A DNA stretch of 64,000 bases from Microdochium bolleyi (Eukaryota; Ascomycota; Sordariomycetes; Xylariales; Microdochiaceae), in contig KQ964276.1 in the NCBI GenBank assembly GCA_001566295.1, positions 105,081-169,080 on the forward strand, read 5' to 3'. This document shows positions 10,312 through 22,648 of this stretch, one piece after another. Numbering within the stretch: position 1 is the first letter of the stretch; every line of letters starts with the position of its first letter. The translations under genes were made by a program, and so were the position numbers. Under the pieces are notes generated by a model. It did not search any database and was not told the DNA's origin. It saw only the letters and a list, made by a program, of their open reading frames with translations.

Positions 10312-12238
10312 TCAAATGCGGGCCAGTACCCTCGAGTTGTCCGGTGAGCCGGACTCCCCGTACGCCACGGCCTCGAGACACATTCCCAGCACATCCCGCG
10401 TATCTCTCGGATCGATAATCCCGTCATCAATCAACATGCTGCTCGTCGAGTAGCACTCGGCGTCCCTCGCCACCGCCTTCCTGAACTCGTCCGTCGACTT
10501 GGCCATCTCCGTCTCCGACACCTTCTCACCCCTGGCCTCCACCTTGGCCGTCTGGATCTGCTGCATCACACCCGCAAGCTGGTCTGGCCCCATCACACTG
10601 CACCGCCCCGTCGGCCACGTAAAGATGAACCGCGGCTTGTAGGCACGGCCGCACATGGCATAGTTGCCGGCCCCGTAGGAGGCACCCATGATGATTGAAA
10701 TGTGCGGCACCGTGGAGGTGGACACCGCCGAGACGAGCTGCGCGCCGGCCTTGATGATGCCAGCGTGTTCGGCCTTGGTACCGACCATGAAGCCTGTGAC
10801 GTTGTGAAGGAAGATGACGGGTGTCCTCTCCTGGTTGCACTTCCGGATGAAGTGTGCAGTCTTGAGAGCCTCGGCGGGGTTGATGACGGAGAATTGGTTG
10901 GCGATGATACCGACGGGGAAACCTGTACAATGTAACAATGTTAGTCAACAACAATGTAGTTGTCTGGAGCCTTGGTCAGGTGGTTGAGAAAATCTTCAAG
11001 AGCGTACCAAGGATGTGTGCCTCTGCAGTCAACATGCTCGAGCCATACAGCGGCTTGAACATGAGCAGCCTCGAATCGTCAACAAGTCGTAGGACCACCT
11101 CCTTCATGTCGAAAGGCTTGCGGATGTCCGGGTTGACCAGGCTGAGGATATCTTCGATGGGATAGCGTGGAGGCAGCGGCGCCAGCATGCGTGGCGAGGA
11201 GAAGACGCGCGGGACTGTGATGTTGAGCGAGGCAACCCACTCTCTGGCCATGCGAATGGCGTCGAACCTTATGGATTCCCTAGTTAGTCGGCATGCTCTC
11301 TGGATAATCCGACGTGGATGTGCAGATTCAGAACTTACTCATCTGCAGCCATCTGATCAGCCAGTCCAGTAACCGTGGCGTGTACCTCGGCGCCTCCCAG
11401 CTCCTCTGCAGCAACGACCTCGCCGGTGGCCATCTTGACGAGCGGCGGCCCACCCAGGAACGCCTGAGCCTGATCTTTTACGAAGATGGTGTAGTCTGAG
11501 AGGGCCGGGTGATATGCACCTCCCGCGGTCGACGAGCCAAAGACGATGGCGCAGGAAGGCTTGCCGTGCTGTGACCGTATCGCGAGGTCCCGGAAGAGCT
11601 GACCGCCCCTGTGAAAGACGCGGAACTGCTGGGGGAGGAAGACGCCAGCAGACTGGACAAGTGAGATGAGCGGGAGGTCGTTCTCGAACGCGACCTCCAT
11701 GATTCGGTTGACCTTGACCACTGTCATCTCGTTCCAGGCGCCGCCGCTCTGGGTGGGGATGTGGCCCATCAGTACACATGGGCGTCCGCTGTCGTCCGAA
11801 ATAGTCAGTCTCGTAGTCTTCATGCTGTCATTGTCTGAGAGTCAAGGCAGGTGACTCACGCGACATTGCCGATGCCTGCGATGATGTTGGCATTTGGTGT
11901 GGAGTCCTTGTTGCGAAAACCAGCGAAGGATCCGAGCTCGAGGAACGGGCTGCCATGATCGAGCAACAGAGATACACGGTCCCTGGCTGCGGTGATGAAA
12001 ACAATCAGCCTTGTGACGAAGGAGGGAGCGACCTCGCCTGTATGCTTTACTCACGCAGCAATTGTCCCCGCGTCTGATGTCGTTTTGTGGATGATGCATC
12101 GCCCTCGGCAGACACAGATTTGAGAGCCGCCTCGAACTGCTCCAGGACTGGCGTCCAGCGCTCTGTGTTTGAGGCTAGCAGCTGGTCCTGCAGGTTTGCC
12201 TTGGAGGGCTGCACCGGGAAGTGTGATTCTGAAGACAT
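10312..12238 (-). CDS. Acyl-CoA carboxylase beta subunit (carboxyltransferase, MCC/GCC type)
   Basis: Carboxyltransferase subunit that moves the carboxyl group from biotin to a branched enoyl-CoA. About 550 aa from five exons. The N-terminus at 12238 (MSSESHFPVQPSK) is not basic-amphipathic, so no clear mitochondrial presequence. Recognisable pieces in order are RDRVSLLLDHGSPFLEL, GIGNVAGRPCVLMGH, LVQSAGVFLPQQ, the oxyanion region VFGSSTAGGAYHPALSDY, FLGGPPLVKMATGE, EELGGAEVHATVTGLAD, GFPVGIIANQ, and MGASYGAGNYAMCGRAYKPR. The last resembles the MCC beta hallmark GGSYGAGNYGMCGRAY, but the flanks (FTWPTGRCSVMGPDQLAGVM) are divergent. It ends in ARI, a weak PTS1-like tripeptide. It shares a 459-bp divergent promoter with the acyl-CoA synthetase. 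Whether the substrate is methylcrotonyl-CoA or a longer isoprenoid such as geranyl-CoA cannot be decided here. Confidence 0.92.
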
Positions 12239-12697
12239 GGTTGCAGTAGCTGAACACTGGGCTTGTGGGGTTGAGCTGTGTGTGGGTAGTATGTCTAGGC
12301 TGGTCGCAGCGTATGTGCAATTATTACCCCAGATTCATCAATGCAAGCTGCGACGTAATTTGCCAACTTCTCGGCTGGAGCAATCCCGAGAACAGGAAAG
12401 AGTCCAAGGGGGCTCCCGATGGCACATGCGGAGATACGGACCGCTGCGGACCGGGTGTCCGGAGCCGACTCCACACTTGTCCGGAGCAGTGCGAGCCGCC
12501 ACGAAACGGTCCAGATGCGGAGTTTGGACACGGCTGGTTGTCTGTGGGCCGATCCGGTATGGCTGGGGGATGGCTAGGTCGCAGGTCGTCGTTGCAGGCC
12601 AAGTACACACCATCGCGATTTCCATCTCGTCTTAGAGCTTCATCACCAACCATTGACCGTGCCATTCTGACCGTGCACAGTAAAGCTACAAACCAGC
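12239..12697. promoter_or_regulatory. Divergent promoter of carboxylase beta and acyl-CoA synthetase, with CGGACCGG motifs
   Basis: CGGACCG at 12437-12443, CGGACCGG at 12447-12454 (10 bp on), TCCGGA at 12458-12463 and again at 12480-12485, close to the centre of the 459-bp spacer, so 199-261 bp from both start codons. The words match those before the carboxylase alpha, dehydrogenase and lyase-hydratase genes. A regulator bound here could drive both genes at once. Confidence 0.6.
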
Positions 12698-14719
12698 ATG
12701 TCTCGCCACAGCACATTGAGCCTTATTCACGGCCCAAAAGAGCCATCACTCTGGAGAAAGTCATTTGGTGACTTGATCAGAGAGCAGGCAGCCCGCTACC
12801 GGCACCGTCCTGCTCTGGTCATCCCGTGGCAGTCCACAAGGTCAACTTACGGCGACCTCGAGCACTCGAGTGCGTGTGTGTCGAAGGCCTTGCTCGCAAG
12901 CGGCGTTGTCCATGGCGACCACATCGGCATCATGGCGGGCAACCGCTTCGAGTACATCGATGTTGTCCTTGGTGCTGGGCGGATCGGGTGCCCTGTCGTG
13001 GTGCTGAACAACACGTACACCCCAGATGAGCTGCTGAGCGCTGTGACACGGAGTGGTGAGTTTTATTGATGCCGTCTTCTGGGTTCTACTCCAACTCAAC
13101 CTAAATAATCTCATGAAGCGGCGGCTAACTTCTCACAGCCTGCAAGGTTGTCTTCATGGCGGCGGCTGTAGGCCCTGCGAATCTCCTGAACCATATCAAC
13201 ATTCTTCGATCCAAGGCCGCATCAGTCACCATCATCACATTGGACCATCCCAAGTCACTCTCTGCAGAGGGCAAACGAACGATAGACTACAAAGAGTTCC
13301 TGAAGCCAAGCGGTACCTCATATCGTGCACTGGAGCAAGCCGAGAAGAGGGTCAAGCCTGAAGATGTCATCAATCTGCAGTTCACGTCGGGTAAGCTGCG
13401 AAAAAACACGGTGCGGTGCTTCTGGGCAATACTGATCACTCTTGAAACCTCCAGGCACTACTGGGGCACCAAAAGCCGCAATGCTCACAAACATGTAAGT
13501 CACTGCCAAGTCCAGGCGGCTCCGGTCTACTGAGCTCCCACAACTTACAAGGCGACTCACCAGAAACGTCATCAACAATGCGCGTATGGTCGGTGCCGCC
13601 CTAGAGCTCACAGAGAAGGACGTGGTGTGCTGCCCGCCGCCCCTTTTCCACTGCTTCGGCCTGGTCATGGGCTTCCTCTCATCCTTCTCCCACGGCGCGT
13701 CACTGCTGCTCCCATCAGACTCGTTCAATGCCGAGGCCGTGCTCCGTGCTGCGCACGCCGAGTCCGCCACCGTCCTGCTCGGCGTGCCAACCATGTTTCT
13801 CGCGGAGATGGAACTTGTTGCCAAGACGGGCATCAAGCCAGCTTCCCTCCGCGTGGGTCTTGCCTCGGGCTCGTCCGTCTCCAAGGCCCTCGTCGAGGAC
13901 CTCCAGACCAAGCTCGGCCTGCCTGATATCCTGATCGCATACGGGATGACTGAGACCAGCCCCGTGTCGTTCATCACGCGCACGGAGGACTCGCTGGAGA
14001 AGAAGCTCAAGAGCGTTGGTCGTCCGCTGCCGCACGTGTCGGCCAAAATCATTGATGCGGATGGCAATGTCGTGCCTCGAGGGGTTAAGGGCGAAATCTG
14101 CACGAGTGGGTTCGGCCTGCAGAGGGGGTACTGGCAAAATCCAGAAAAGACAGCTGAGGCTATGAAGACTGATGCCGATGGGGTAACGTGGATGCACACG
14201 GGAGACGAAGCGTATGTCGACGAAGAAGGGTTTGCATACATCACGGGGCGGATCAAGGATATGATTATACGAGGTGAGCATCACTTGGGAGGCTGTGCAA
14301 AAGTCTTATTTTTTTTTTTGGTTTTTTTTTCGAAGAGTCTCCGCTGACACGGTCTTCCAGGCGGCGAGAACATTTTCCCCGGCGAGATCGAGGAGAGGTT
14401 GGTCGAGCACACGGCTATCGTCGAGGCCAGCGTGGTGGGCATCAAAGATGAGAAGTACGGCGAGGTGGTGGGCAGCTTTGTGAGGCTTGACCCGCAGTGC
14501 CAGGCAAACGAGAGACCAAGTGACAACGAACTCCGTGCGTGGGTGCTGCAGAAGTTGGCGCGTCAAAAGGCGCCCAAGTACGTCTTCTGGGTTGGCGGAG
14601 ACGACAGGTGCCACATCACTGAGTTCGCAAAGACGGGAAGCGGCAAGTACCAGAAACACCTGCTGCGGGACGCAGGCGACAGGATTGTTCGGCAGGCCCA
14701 GACACGGCCTAGGTTGTGA
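12698..14719 (+). CDS. Acyl-CoA synthetase (AMP-dependent synthetase/ligase, ANL family)
   Basis: Activates a free carboxylic acid to its CoA thioester through an acyl-adenylate; about 560-570 aa. Exons are separated by short introns near 13055-13137, 13389-13454, 13496-13563 and 14273-14361. Visible marks: NNTYTPDELLSAV, the P-loop FTSG/TTGAPKAAML split by an intron, CCPPPLFHCFGLVMG, GVPTMFLAEM, the adenylate motif AYGMTETSPVSF, MHTGDEAYVDEEGF, the hinge GRIKDMIIRGGENIFPGEIE, and the C-terminal FAKTGSGKYQKHLL with the catalytic Lys. It ends in PRL, close to a PTS1. The fourth intron contains long T runs (about 14307-14330). It shares a promoter with the carboxylase beta subunit. Ordinary leucine breakdown needs no free-acid activation, so the cluster probably takes in a free branched acid; the exact acid is unknown. 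Confidence 0.92.
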
Positions 14720-15258
14720 AATTGATACCTGAGAGCTACGCCTATGGAAATACACACGAATTACAGGAGCAGTCGTGTGTCTCCTTTGTCAGATTCCCCT
14801 GTGCTCTGTCGGTTCGTTGGTCAGAAACCCTAAACCGTTCTTGGTGAACAACGGGAGACCACTGGAATCGAGCTCCATCCGTCTAGACCGCCGATAAGTT
14901 CGCATTACGTAGTGATTCGTGCTGTGGGGTCGAGCTGGAATGGTGGTCCCTGTGGGCAATTTAGCGTCCAATGTACCGGTACTCAACTCAGAGGTATGAC
15001 CCCTGACAGAGGCAGCCTCGCTGGCTTGGGCTTCCCCAACCTTCAAGGCGGGCGTGTCCCCAAGGTCCCCGTCCCGGCGAGCCCTGGGCCATTTGTTCCC
15101 CGCTCTTTCACCCAGACCAGTGCCCAGCCCATGGGGGAGACGGTCAAAGGTCGAGTTGGAGAGGGCAAGGGCCACTCCACCTTTCTGTTTCCTTGTGTGC
15201 GGTCATTCTTCGCGTGCCCTCCACCCCCGCCAACAAGAGATTCTCTGCCCACGACACG
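14720..15258. other. Spacer between acyl-CoA synthetase and regulator
   Basis: About 540 bp holding the synthetase 3' end and the promoter of the next regulator. No CGGACCGG word and no repeat were seen. Confidence 0.4.
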
Positions 15259-17611
15259 ATGGACTCGACCGTCGCGCCTGCTGGTGTGATCAAGCGAAGC
15301 AGACAAGCCTGCTCCGGCTGTCGGTAAGTCCCCGCCGCCCCCCTCGGGGTCATCCCAGCTGCTCGGGGGCCTGAGCGTTGATCTGACGAACGTAGCAAGA
15401 AGAAGATCAAGTGCTCGGGAGAACGTCCAGTGTGCATGAACTGCCGCCAGGCGCAACGCGGCTGCATCTACGAGCCGTACTCGAATCGCAATACTAGCAC
15501 CAGCGGCAGCGGCATCGACCTGCCCGCACCGTCAGCACTCCAGTCTGCCGCATCCCTTCAAGTCAATGTGTGTTTTTCCAACGCCACAGAGGAACGGGAC
15601 CGGAGTCAAATCCAACTGACGGCAATCATAGGCTGAACTGCTCCAGCGTATCTCAACCATCGAGTCGATGCTCACGCGCCTCAGCGGTCAGAGCGTAAAC
15701 TTGTCAACCCTTTCCTCCACATCACAACCGAGACCTCGCGCAGACTCGGTCTCGTCTTCGGAGACGTCATCGAGACTGCTCGGGCAAGACTTCGATGCGT
15801 TCCAGCTACGACCGAATGATGCCAATGCATCGGAAGCCAGCTATGGGCAGCCACTGTGAGTGAAGCGCGAGCTATGGTCCCTTTTCTCCTGCCGGCCACC
15901 AGGGATTCCTCTCGTCGCTAATTGTCCACTTTTCGGGAGCTAGGCTGTTCGATATACTCCCACCACCGAGCGTCCTGTCCTCCGTCATCGACCAGTATTT
16001 CTCTCGAGTTCATAGCCAACCATACGCCTACTTCCACCAAGACACCTTCCGGCAGCGACTGCAGAATGGCGGCCTTCCGAAGAGCCTGCAGTTTGCGGTC
16101 TTGGCTCTGGCTGTCCGCTTTTCAGACCATCCTTACTACCGCGGCAAGACGCAGGAGGCATCGGCCGAATATTCGAAGCAGTCGTGGTACCTCGTCTTGT
16201 CGGATCACCTCATGGCCCTCACGAGCATCAGTCTCCCAGTGATACAGACTATAAGCATATTGGCCACGAGCGACTACACAGCCGGCCGCGTCAATGAGGG
16301 GTGGCTCAAGGTCGGGCTCGCAGCGCGACTGTGCCAAGCGATCGACCTCATGTCCGAGCCTTCTGCACATCTGCCAAAACGAGACCAAGAAGAGCGGCGT
16401 TCCACCTTTTGGTCGATTTACATCCTCGACAAGCTGATCTCCTGCGCTCGGTCACGCCCGCCGGCCATTTCCGACGATGACGTCTACGTGCGATTGGCGG
16501 GAGCGGACGCGGAAGCGGAAGACTCCGAGCTGGCCGCAGCAAGTCACCCAACGTCGCGACCACTCGTCAACTGGGACACAAAACTACCTGCCAGTCCCCA
16601 GGGGCACACCCTCATCGTGCTCGTGACGTCTATATTGGGTCACTGCACTAGATACGCCCACGGCCGTGCTGGAGTCGACACTGTCCCACCGTGGGACGCC
16701 AAGTCCAACTTCACGTCCACCAATGCCTCGCTCATGCTCCTTGAGCCATACTTCGACGTGGAAAAGACCTCAGTAGCCGACTTAATGCAGAGCAACATCA
16801 ACAGCGAGGGTCGGATACCCAGTGATGCTCAGCAACAGCTCGGGCATATGATATTTGCCCGCACACTGTTTCACTTGTGCCATTGCCTGCTTAACCACCC
16901 TTTCCTGCTTCGCATCCGGCTCAAGGCATTCGCGCGCAAGGTCCCGCGCAGCTTCTCGTTGAGAGCCCTGCAGACAGCCGAGGATAACGCGCGGCGCCTG
17001 ACAGATCTGCTCTCGAGCGCGGCGGAGAGTGGGATCCTCCTTGAGTCTTCGTTCTACACATATTGCGTTGCCGTCGCGGGGGCGATACATTCGATGGCAT
17101 GCCACATCTCGCCACAGGAGCGGAGTCTCGGGCAGTATGACACGCAACAGTACTATCGCCAGAGCGTGGCGACGATCGAGAGGCTCACACATCTCTGGCC
17201 GATGGCTACTAATATTGTAAGTGAAAAGAATCAATGGCTTGCCAGGCTTCTGATGTTTTCCTTGAGCTAATATCTTGTCTTGGACAGTCGGCACGACTGG
17301 GCACATTCCACGAGCTCTTTTCATCACAACAAGGTCTCTTCGAGCCGGGTTTGCTCACGAGCCCGCTAGAGCCGTCTTTTGAAGATCTGCTGTGGTCGGT
17401 AGCCGACTACAACATCCTGGCGGGGAGCCTTCCGGTGTCGTCGCCATTTCCCGACCACTTCTTCAACAATATCAGCGCGATACCGTCTCCACCATTGTGG
17501 GAGTCTCCGGCCATCGAGTCAACTTCTGCGTCACTAAACCTCAATATGGCTGGGCCGGAGTTCCTGCAAGACACCGGATTCGTGTTCAATGGGGCCCATC
17601 AACCAATTTAG
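15259..17611 (+). CDS. Zn2Cys6 transcription factor inside the carboxylase cluster
   Basis: Likely pathway regulator. The first exon (15259) ends in ACSGCR and the intron splits the zinc cluster; joining gives CSGCRKKKIKC...VCMNCRQAQRGC, with six cysteines in canonical spacing. A coiled-coil-like segment follows (ELLQRISTIESMLTRLSG). The fungal-specific regulatory domain starts at LFDILPPPSVLSSVIDQYFS (about 15945). It includes PYAYFHQDTFRQRL, the GWLKVGLAARLCQAIDLM helix and RRSTFWSIYILDKLISCAR, all typical of Fungal_trans (PF04082). The last intron lies near 17218-17287, and the C-terminus is Ser/Pro/Phe rich. It sits between the acyl-CoA synthetase and the acyl-CoA dehydrogenase, so it is the prime candidate to bind the shared CGGACCGG words; this is inferred from position only. 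Confidence 0.9.
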
Positions 17612-17838
17612 AGAGCGCTCGTGCACGGGTCGACACTCTCGTGATTCAATCAACGTCGTGTGTGTATAGAAAAGTAGATACCCTTGTTCCAGCGCAATTA
17701 CGCGAGCTAAATTTTCAGTCGATATGATCGCGCCTCTTTAAACATTCAAACAATCAATACTGCCGCACCGTGCAGATGTCTCAAGACACTGACGATAATA
17801 TGAAGCATAAAAAAGGATTGTTTTACAAAACGCTCTTT

Positions 17839-19282
17839 CTACAATCTGGCGCCCTCTCTCCTCTTGGACGCCTTGATCTCCTGGTTCACCGATAGATCCG
17901 TCAGGATCTCCTCGCTCCCACCACCAACCACCATGACCCTCAAGTCTCTGCTGATCTGCTCTATCCGCGCACCGCGCCCGGTCTTCGAATACCCCAGCCC
18001 GCCCAGCACCTGCTGCGCCTCGCGGTTTACCTTCTCGAGCGTCTGCCCTGCGAGCACCTTCAGGTTTGCAAACAACCCCCCGATCCCCGTGTCCAAGTTC
18101 TTGCCAGCAACCTTTTCCTGTTGAGCCATGTACACGAGCTGCTCCATCCACGCGTACGTCGAGTCCAGGAGCCGGCCCATGGTGCTGAACTTGGCGCGGA
18201 TGACCTGGTTCTCAATCAGCTTCTTTCCAAACGTCTCGCGCATCGTGGCGTGGATGTAGGCGTCCTCGGCGCAGACGCGGGCCATGCGGAGAGCGGTGCA
18301 GGCGAGCCAGAGGCGTTCGTGGTTGAAGTCTGGTTTTCGACGAGGAATTAGAATACTGTTCACTAGCTGCTCGTATCGTCAAATGATGCAAGAGAGGTGC
18401 AACTTACTGCTCATGATGATTGGGAAGCCCTTGTTCTCGACCCCTAAGAGATTCGAAACGGGCACCTCGACATCGTCGAACTCGATGTATGTCGACCCGC
18501 TAGCGTGCACGCCAGAGTTACCAATCTTCCTGCACGTCACGCCGGGCGCCTTGAGCGAGATGACGAGCGCCGAGATACCTCCCGTTCCGGGGCCGCCTGT
18601 GCGGACTGCGGCCGTGCAGTAGTCTGCGAAGATGCCGTTCGTGATCCACTTCTTGCTGCCGTTGACGATGTACTTGTCGCCTTTCCGCTCGGCTGTTGTT
18701 GTGATGCCCGCGACATCGGAACCGGCTGGGGTAGGGAAGAATGTGTGTTAGTCGAATATGCTTGGTTGGAGGCGAGATTGCGATCGAGGGACACCAGGGA
18801 TACCCACCATCAGGCTCCGTCACAGCCAGACAGAACCTCTGCCTGCCCGTCACAATATCGGGGAGGAAGCGCTGTTTCTGCTCGACACTGCCAAAGTTGA
18901 CGACCGGCGGCGCACCGATCGAGTTGCCGCAGCCCAAGGCCCAGACGATGCCGAGGTAGCCGCAGCGGGCGAGCTCGTCAATGACAATGAGGTCGTGGAA
19001 GGCGTCCCATTCATACGGACGGATGTCGGCGGGCAGGCGTTGGCTGCCGATGTGGTCTCTGGCTAGGGGGTAGACGGCGACGGCAACGTAGCCGAGCTTG
19101 GCGTGTCTTTCGTGCGCCTCTCTGGGTACTGAGCCCTTCTTCTCCCACTCCTCGCAGTTTGGGGAGATGTACGTGTCGACATAGGTGCGGACCTCCTTCT
19201 GTAACCGCCTGTGTGACTCTGAGTAGTACGGGCTCACCCCACGAGTGAGCCAGAGGGGGTCTGCAAAGGGAATGGTGGACAT
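17839..19282 (-). CDS. Acyl-CoA dehydrogenase, probably peroxisomal (C-terminal ARL)
   Basis: FAD-dependent desaturase of an acyl-CoA, about 440 aa from three exons. The N-terminal helical domain runs to the conserved RFCLAVTEPDAGSDVAGI (split by an intron after EPD). Next come YIVNGSKKWITNG and TGGPGTGGISALVISL. The C-terminal domain has NFNHERLWLACTALRMARVC, RETFGKKLIENQVIRAKF, AQQVLGGLGYSKTGRG and GGGSEEILTDL. The Glu in NHERL aligns with the helix-G catalytic base of isovaleryl-CoA and long-chain dehydrogenases, fitting a branched substrate. The protein ends in ARL, a canonical PTS1, and lacks a mitochondrial presequence. A peroxisomal dehydrogenase cannot pass electrons to ETF and would presumably use oxygen, giving hydrogen peroxide (known for fungal peroxisomal acyl-CoA dehydrogenases). 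Convergent with the regulator upstream. Confidence 0.93.
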
Positions 19283-20220
19283 GATGTTATCAGCTGATCA
19301 GACGGTGCAGAGATAGGCAGAAGAGAGATTGCAAGGGCCTCAGGCTGCGAAAGAGGTACTACGCTTGCAACCAGATGCGTGGAAATGAATCGTGATAATG
19401 ACCAAATGCTTTATCAGAGGCCTCTCTGCTATCAACTGCAGAAAACGACTATCATGCCTGGCTGTTTCGATAACACGCCGGTGGTGGGCCGGCGCATCTC
19501 GGAGGCAGATTGGGTTGCCGTCCGGGGACCAGCGTCCTGTCCGGACCGGATCCGGACCGGTTGCGGACCGGCTGGGCTAGGCCAGGCGCCTATCGGCGCC
19601 GTTGTAGCCAACCGTTATGCGTAATCACACATGGGCCATGGGAGCCAATCACGAGCTGGGCATCGACTGTAGCCATCGGGGTCCAGGAGGATCCTTGGGA
19701 TTCCGAGACGTGTTCTTGGGCCTCGCCCACCACTCCCCAGCCGCGTGGCACGGCCTGGCTTGGCGACGAGACGACCTAGGATTCCCCGCATCCCCGCATT
19801 GTGGCTTCCCTGGCACCTCGCAAGGGCCTTTATCATGATGCCGGTTCTGGGCAATCTGTGGAGTCACGCCAATCAGCCGTTGCAGGGGGCAGGGCAAGCC
19901 ATTTTCTCCCTTGACTGCCCGCATTGGGGCTAGCACAAGGTTTGGAGACACGGCGACTTGACCATGGCACAGATCACCAGGCATTCCCCCATCGTACTTA
20001 TCATCTCACGGCTGAGGGACGTGGCCGTGTGCGTGTGTCGTGTCGTGTACCACCAAACCATCAAATCGCCCCTGGACGCCGGCATATATCAGGGTTGCAG
20101 TCGGGCAATCACAGTCACTCGTCTCGCCGTGACATCGCCACTCTCCTCTTTGTCTCTGCCCGCTACAGCAGCTGGCTCTCCTTTTCATTGACAAAATCCC
20201 AAGCCGCGACATCCCCAACG
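19283..20220. promoter_or_regulatory. Divergent promoter of acyl-CoA dehydrogenase and APC permease
   Basis: A 938-bp region. The motif array at 19540-19572 is listed separately. A TATA-like CATATATC lies near 20083, upstream of the permease. Nothing else was recognised. Confidence 0.5.
19540..19572. promoter_or_regulatory. Three tandem 11-bp CGGACCGG repeats upstream of acyl-CoA dehydrogenase
   Basis: TCCGGACCGGA, TCCGGACCGGT and TGCGGACCGGC follow each other without gaps at 19540, 19551 and 19562. The 11-bp period is about one helix turn, so bound proteins would face the same side. It is 258-290 bp before the dehydrogenase start codon and 648 bp from the permease. This is the cleanest copy of the motif shared by the cluster promoters. 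Confidence 0.65.
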
Positions 20221-22233
20221 ATGTCGGAGCCACTGCACGCCGTTACCACAACGGGCACCAATGGCCACCTGCTCAAGCGTCTCTCCACGCTGAGCACGGT
20301 GGCCATGGCCTTTGCCATTCTCAAGTGAGTCATGTTCTGGCGCATTATCCAGTCTCGCTGCATGCTGACCAGGGTTTGCAATCTGCAGCACCTGGATCGC
20401 CCTGGCCGGGTCCATGGGCCTGGTACTGCCGTCCGGCGGCCCTGTCGTCTTCCTCTACGGCTTCATCTTCTGTGTTGCTTGCAACTTTGCGCTGGTCATC
20501 AGCCTGGGAGAGCTTGCCGCCATCTGGCCCACGGCCGGCGGCCAATATCACTTTGTATACGCCATCTGTACCAAGGGGTGGAGGAGACCACTTGTGAGTC
20601 CTCTCAGCCTGTACATCAAGCGTCGAGGGTTTCTTAACATAATGCTGACAACACAACTTCGCCGCAGAGCTTCTTGACCGGATGGGCAAACATCTTCGGC
20701 TGGCTCAGTGTCATTACCGTACAGGCCTTCTTTGCCGGTATGTCTTTTTGGTACCACGACATGATCCTTAATGGGGCTCAATCGCTGACAAGGCGCCCCT
20801 ATAGCTCAATTCATCTCAGCCGCCGCCGTCATCGCGTCATATGAGACCTTTCAGATCACCCCAGCCAAGACATATGGGCTCTTCGCTGCAGTTGTTGTCT
20901 CCATGACGGCCGTGAACATTTGGGGCAACAGGATCCTGGGAAGGTGGAACGATGTCGCTCTCTTCTGGTCCGTTGTCGGAGTCATCGTCATTAGCATTAT
21001 CCTTCTGGCGATGTCTCCCAAGGCCACCGCAGACTTCGTCTTCACCCAGTTCGACAACACGACCGGCTGGCCCGATGGAATGGCGTGGCTCCTCGGCCTC
21101 CTCCAGCCCGCCCTCTCCCTCATCGGCTTCGACGTGGTCATGCACATGGCCGAGGAGATGCCCAACCCCTCGCGGGATGTGCCCATGGCCATGCTGTACG
21201 CCATTGGAGTCGGTGGTGTCACGTACGTTGCTGCTTCCTTTCTTTTCATGCTCCCCAACCACACGACGATGCTGACAATGTAAACCTCGCAGTGGCTTCA
21301 TCTTCATCCTCGTCACACTGTTCTGCCTGACCGACCTCGACACCCTCCTCGCGTCCGTCACCGGCGTCCCCATCGCAGAACTCATCCTACAGTCCACCCA
21401 GTCCCGCGGGGCCGCCACATTCCTGAACTTGCTCATGGCTGTGTGCTTCATCAACGGCACCTCAGCCAGCATTACAAGCGCTTCCCGCCTGTTGATGGCC
21501 ATGGCCCGTGACAAGGGCACACCGTACAGCCACTACTTCTCACGCATTAGCAGGACCCTCGACGTACCCGTCCATTCTGTCGTCGCTTGCACCATCTTTA
21601 ACCTCATCTTCGGTCTACTATTCCTCGGCCCCAGCGTCGCATTTAGCGCGTACATGTCAAGCTGCACAATCTTCCTCAACGTCTCGTACGCTTTGCCCAT
21701 CATTGTGCTTCTGATCCGCGGCCGCGGCATGCTGGCAGAGCACAGGCAGCAGGGCGGTTTCAAGGTCCCGCACCAGCTTGGCAACGGTTGGGGGTACTTC
21801 CTCAACATCGTGGCTTCACTGTATGTGATCATGATCACGGTGCTCTTCAGCTTCCCAACTGTCCTGCCAGTTTCCGGGCAGACCATGAGTGAGTCTTTTA
21901 TATCTCTGGCCCTGCCTCTCAATGTCTTGCTGACCACTTGTTTCTTCCAGACTACGTTATTGTTGTGTTCGGCATCTTCGCCATCTTCATCGGAGCATAC
22001 TGGCTCGTGAGCGGCAAATCCTTCGTTGGCCCTGTGAGTCCCCATCCCACCTTGAAGGCGATGATTTCTTGTAGCAGGATGCTGACCACCATTGCCGACA
22101 GGACTTTGAGCGGCTCATCGGCACTGGAAACCGCGGGGTACTGGAAGCTACCTCGAGCGTCGCCGAGAATGGCCGCGGCGACTCGGAGGAGGGCAAGTCC
22201 GAGAAGAACGGACAGGCTCAGGTGGCGGTATGA
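20221..22233 (+). CDS. APC-family amino acid/choline/GABA permease
   Basis: Polytopic plasma-membrane transporter from eight or so exons. After the first intron the protein reads AILNTWIALAGSMGLVLPSG. It continues through FALVISLGELAAIWPTAGGQ (helix 2/3, a hallmark of the fungal choline/GABA permease group with Hnm1 and Uga4), SFLTGWANIFGWLSVIT, SLIGFDVVMHMAEEMPNPS and SASRLLMAMARDKGTPYS. About twelve helices are visible. The final small exons encode NYVIVVFGIFAIFIGAYWLVSG and an acidic tail (stop at 22231-22233). The substrate is not determined; choline, GABA or another amine is usual for this group. It sits inside the carboxylase cluster, but the CGGACCGG array lies far from its start, so shared control is uncertain. 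Confidence 0.9.
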
Positions 22234-22648
22234 GTGCTTCTCGGCAGTAGATTGAGCTTGTCTTCACCCCGATCTGGGAGTTCACGTTTCTTCATTGACC
22301 GACAGGCAGTGGCCGCATTGTGCCTGACCAGCTTGTGCTGCTGCCTGTCGACCATTCGTCTCGTCAATTTTCGGTAGATACGATAAATGCTACTTCGTGT
22401 GCAGGTCAGCCTCGGGTCAGCATTACTGGTGTGAATTTTCATCATGTTGCAGTACCACGTCTCGAAGTGGAGATTTGGAAAGGTCGAGCCGTTAGCCATG
22501 TGAATAAGCCCAATTCCGTTGTCCCGACCAGGGATTGCACAAGTGACACTGCAAGGAATCAAGCCATCTTCGCGCGAGAGATATTACCAGGACACACCCT
22601 GAAGCGTGACCTGTACTAATGCCTTCTTCATATATGTTTGAAATCTGA
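22234..22648. other. 3' spacer between permease and lyase-hydratase genes
   Basis: About 415 bp between two convergent 3' ends. I see no coding or structured feature. Confidence 0.4.

Noticed and set aside
13318..14256. 312-codon minus-strand ORF
   Set aside because: It is the antisense of the acyl-CoA synthetase exon; low complexity, Ser/Arg rich, no domain.
14307..14330. Poly-T tracts as a terminator or damage in the synthetase
   Set aside because: They lie within an intron with good splice sites; probably harmless, length may be a sequencing artefact.
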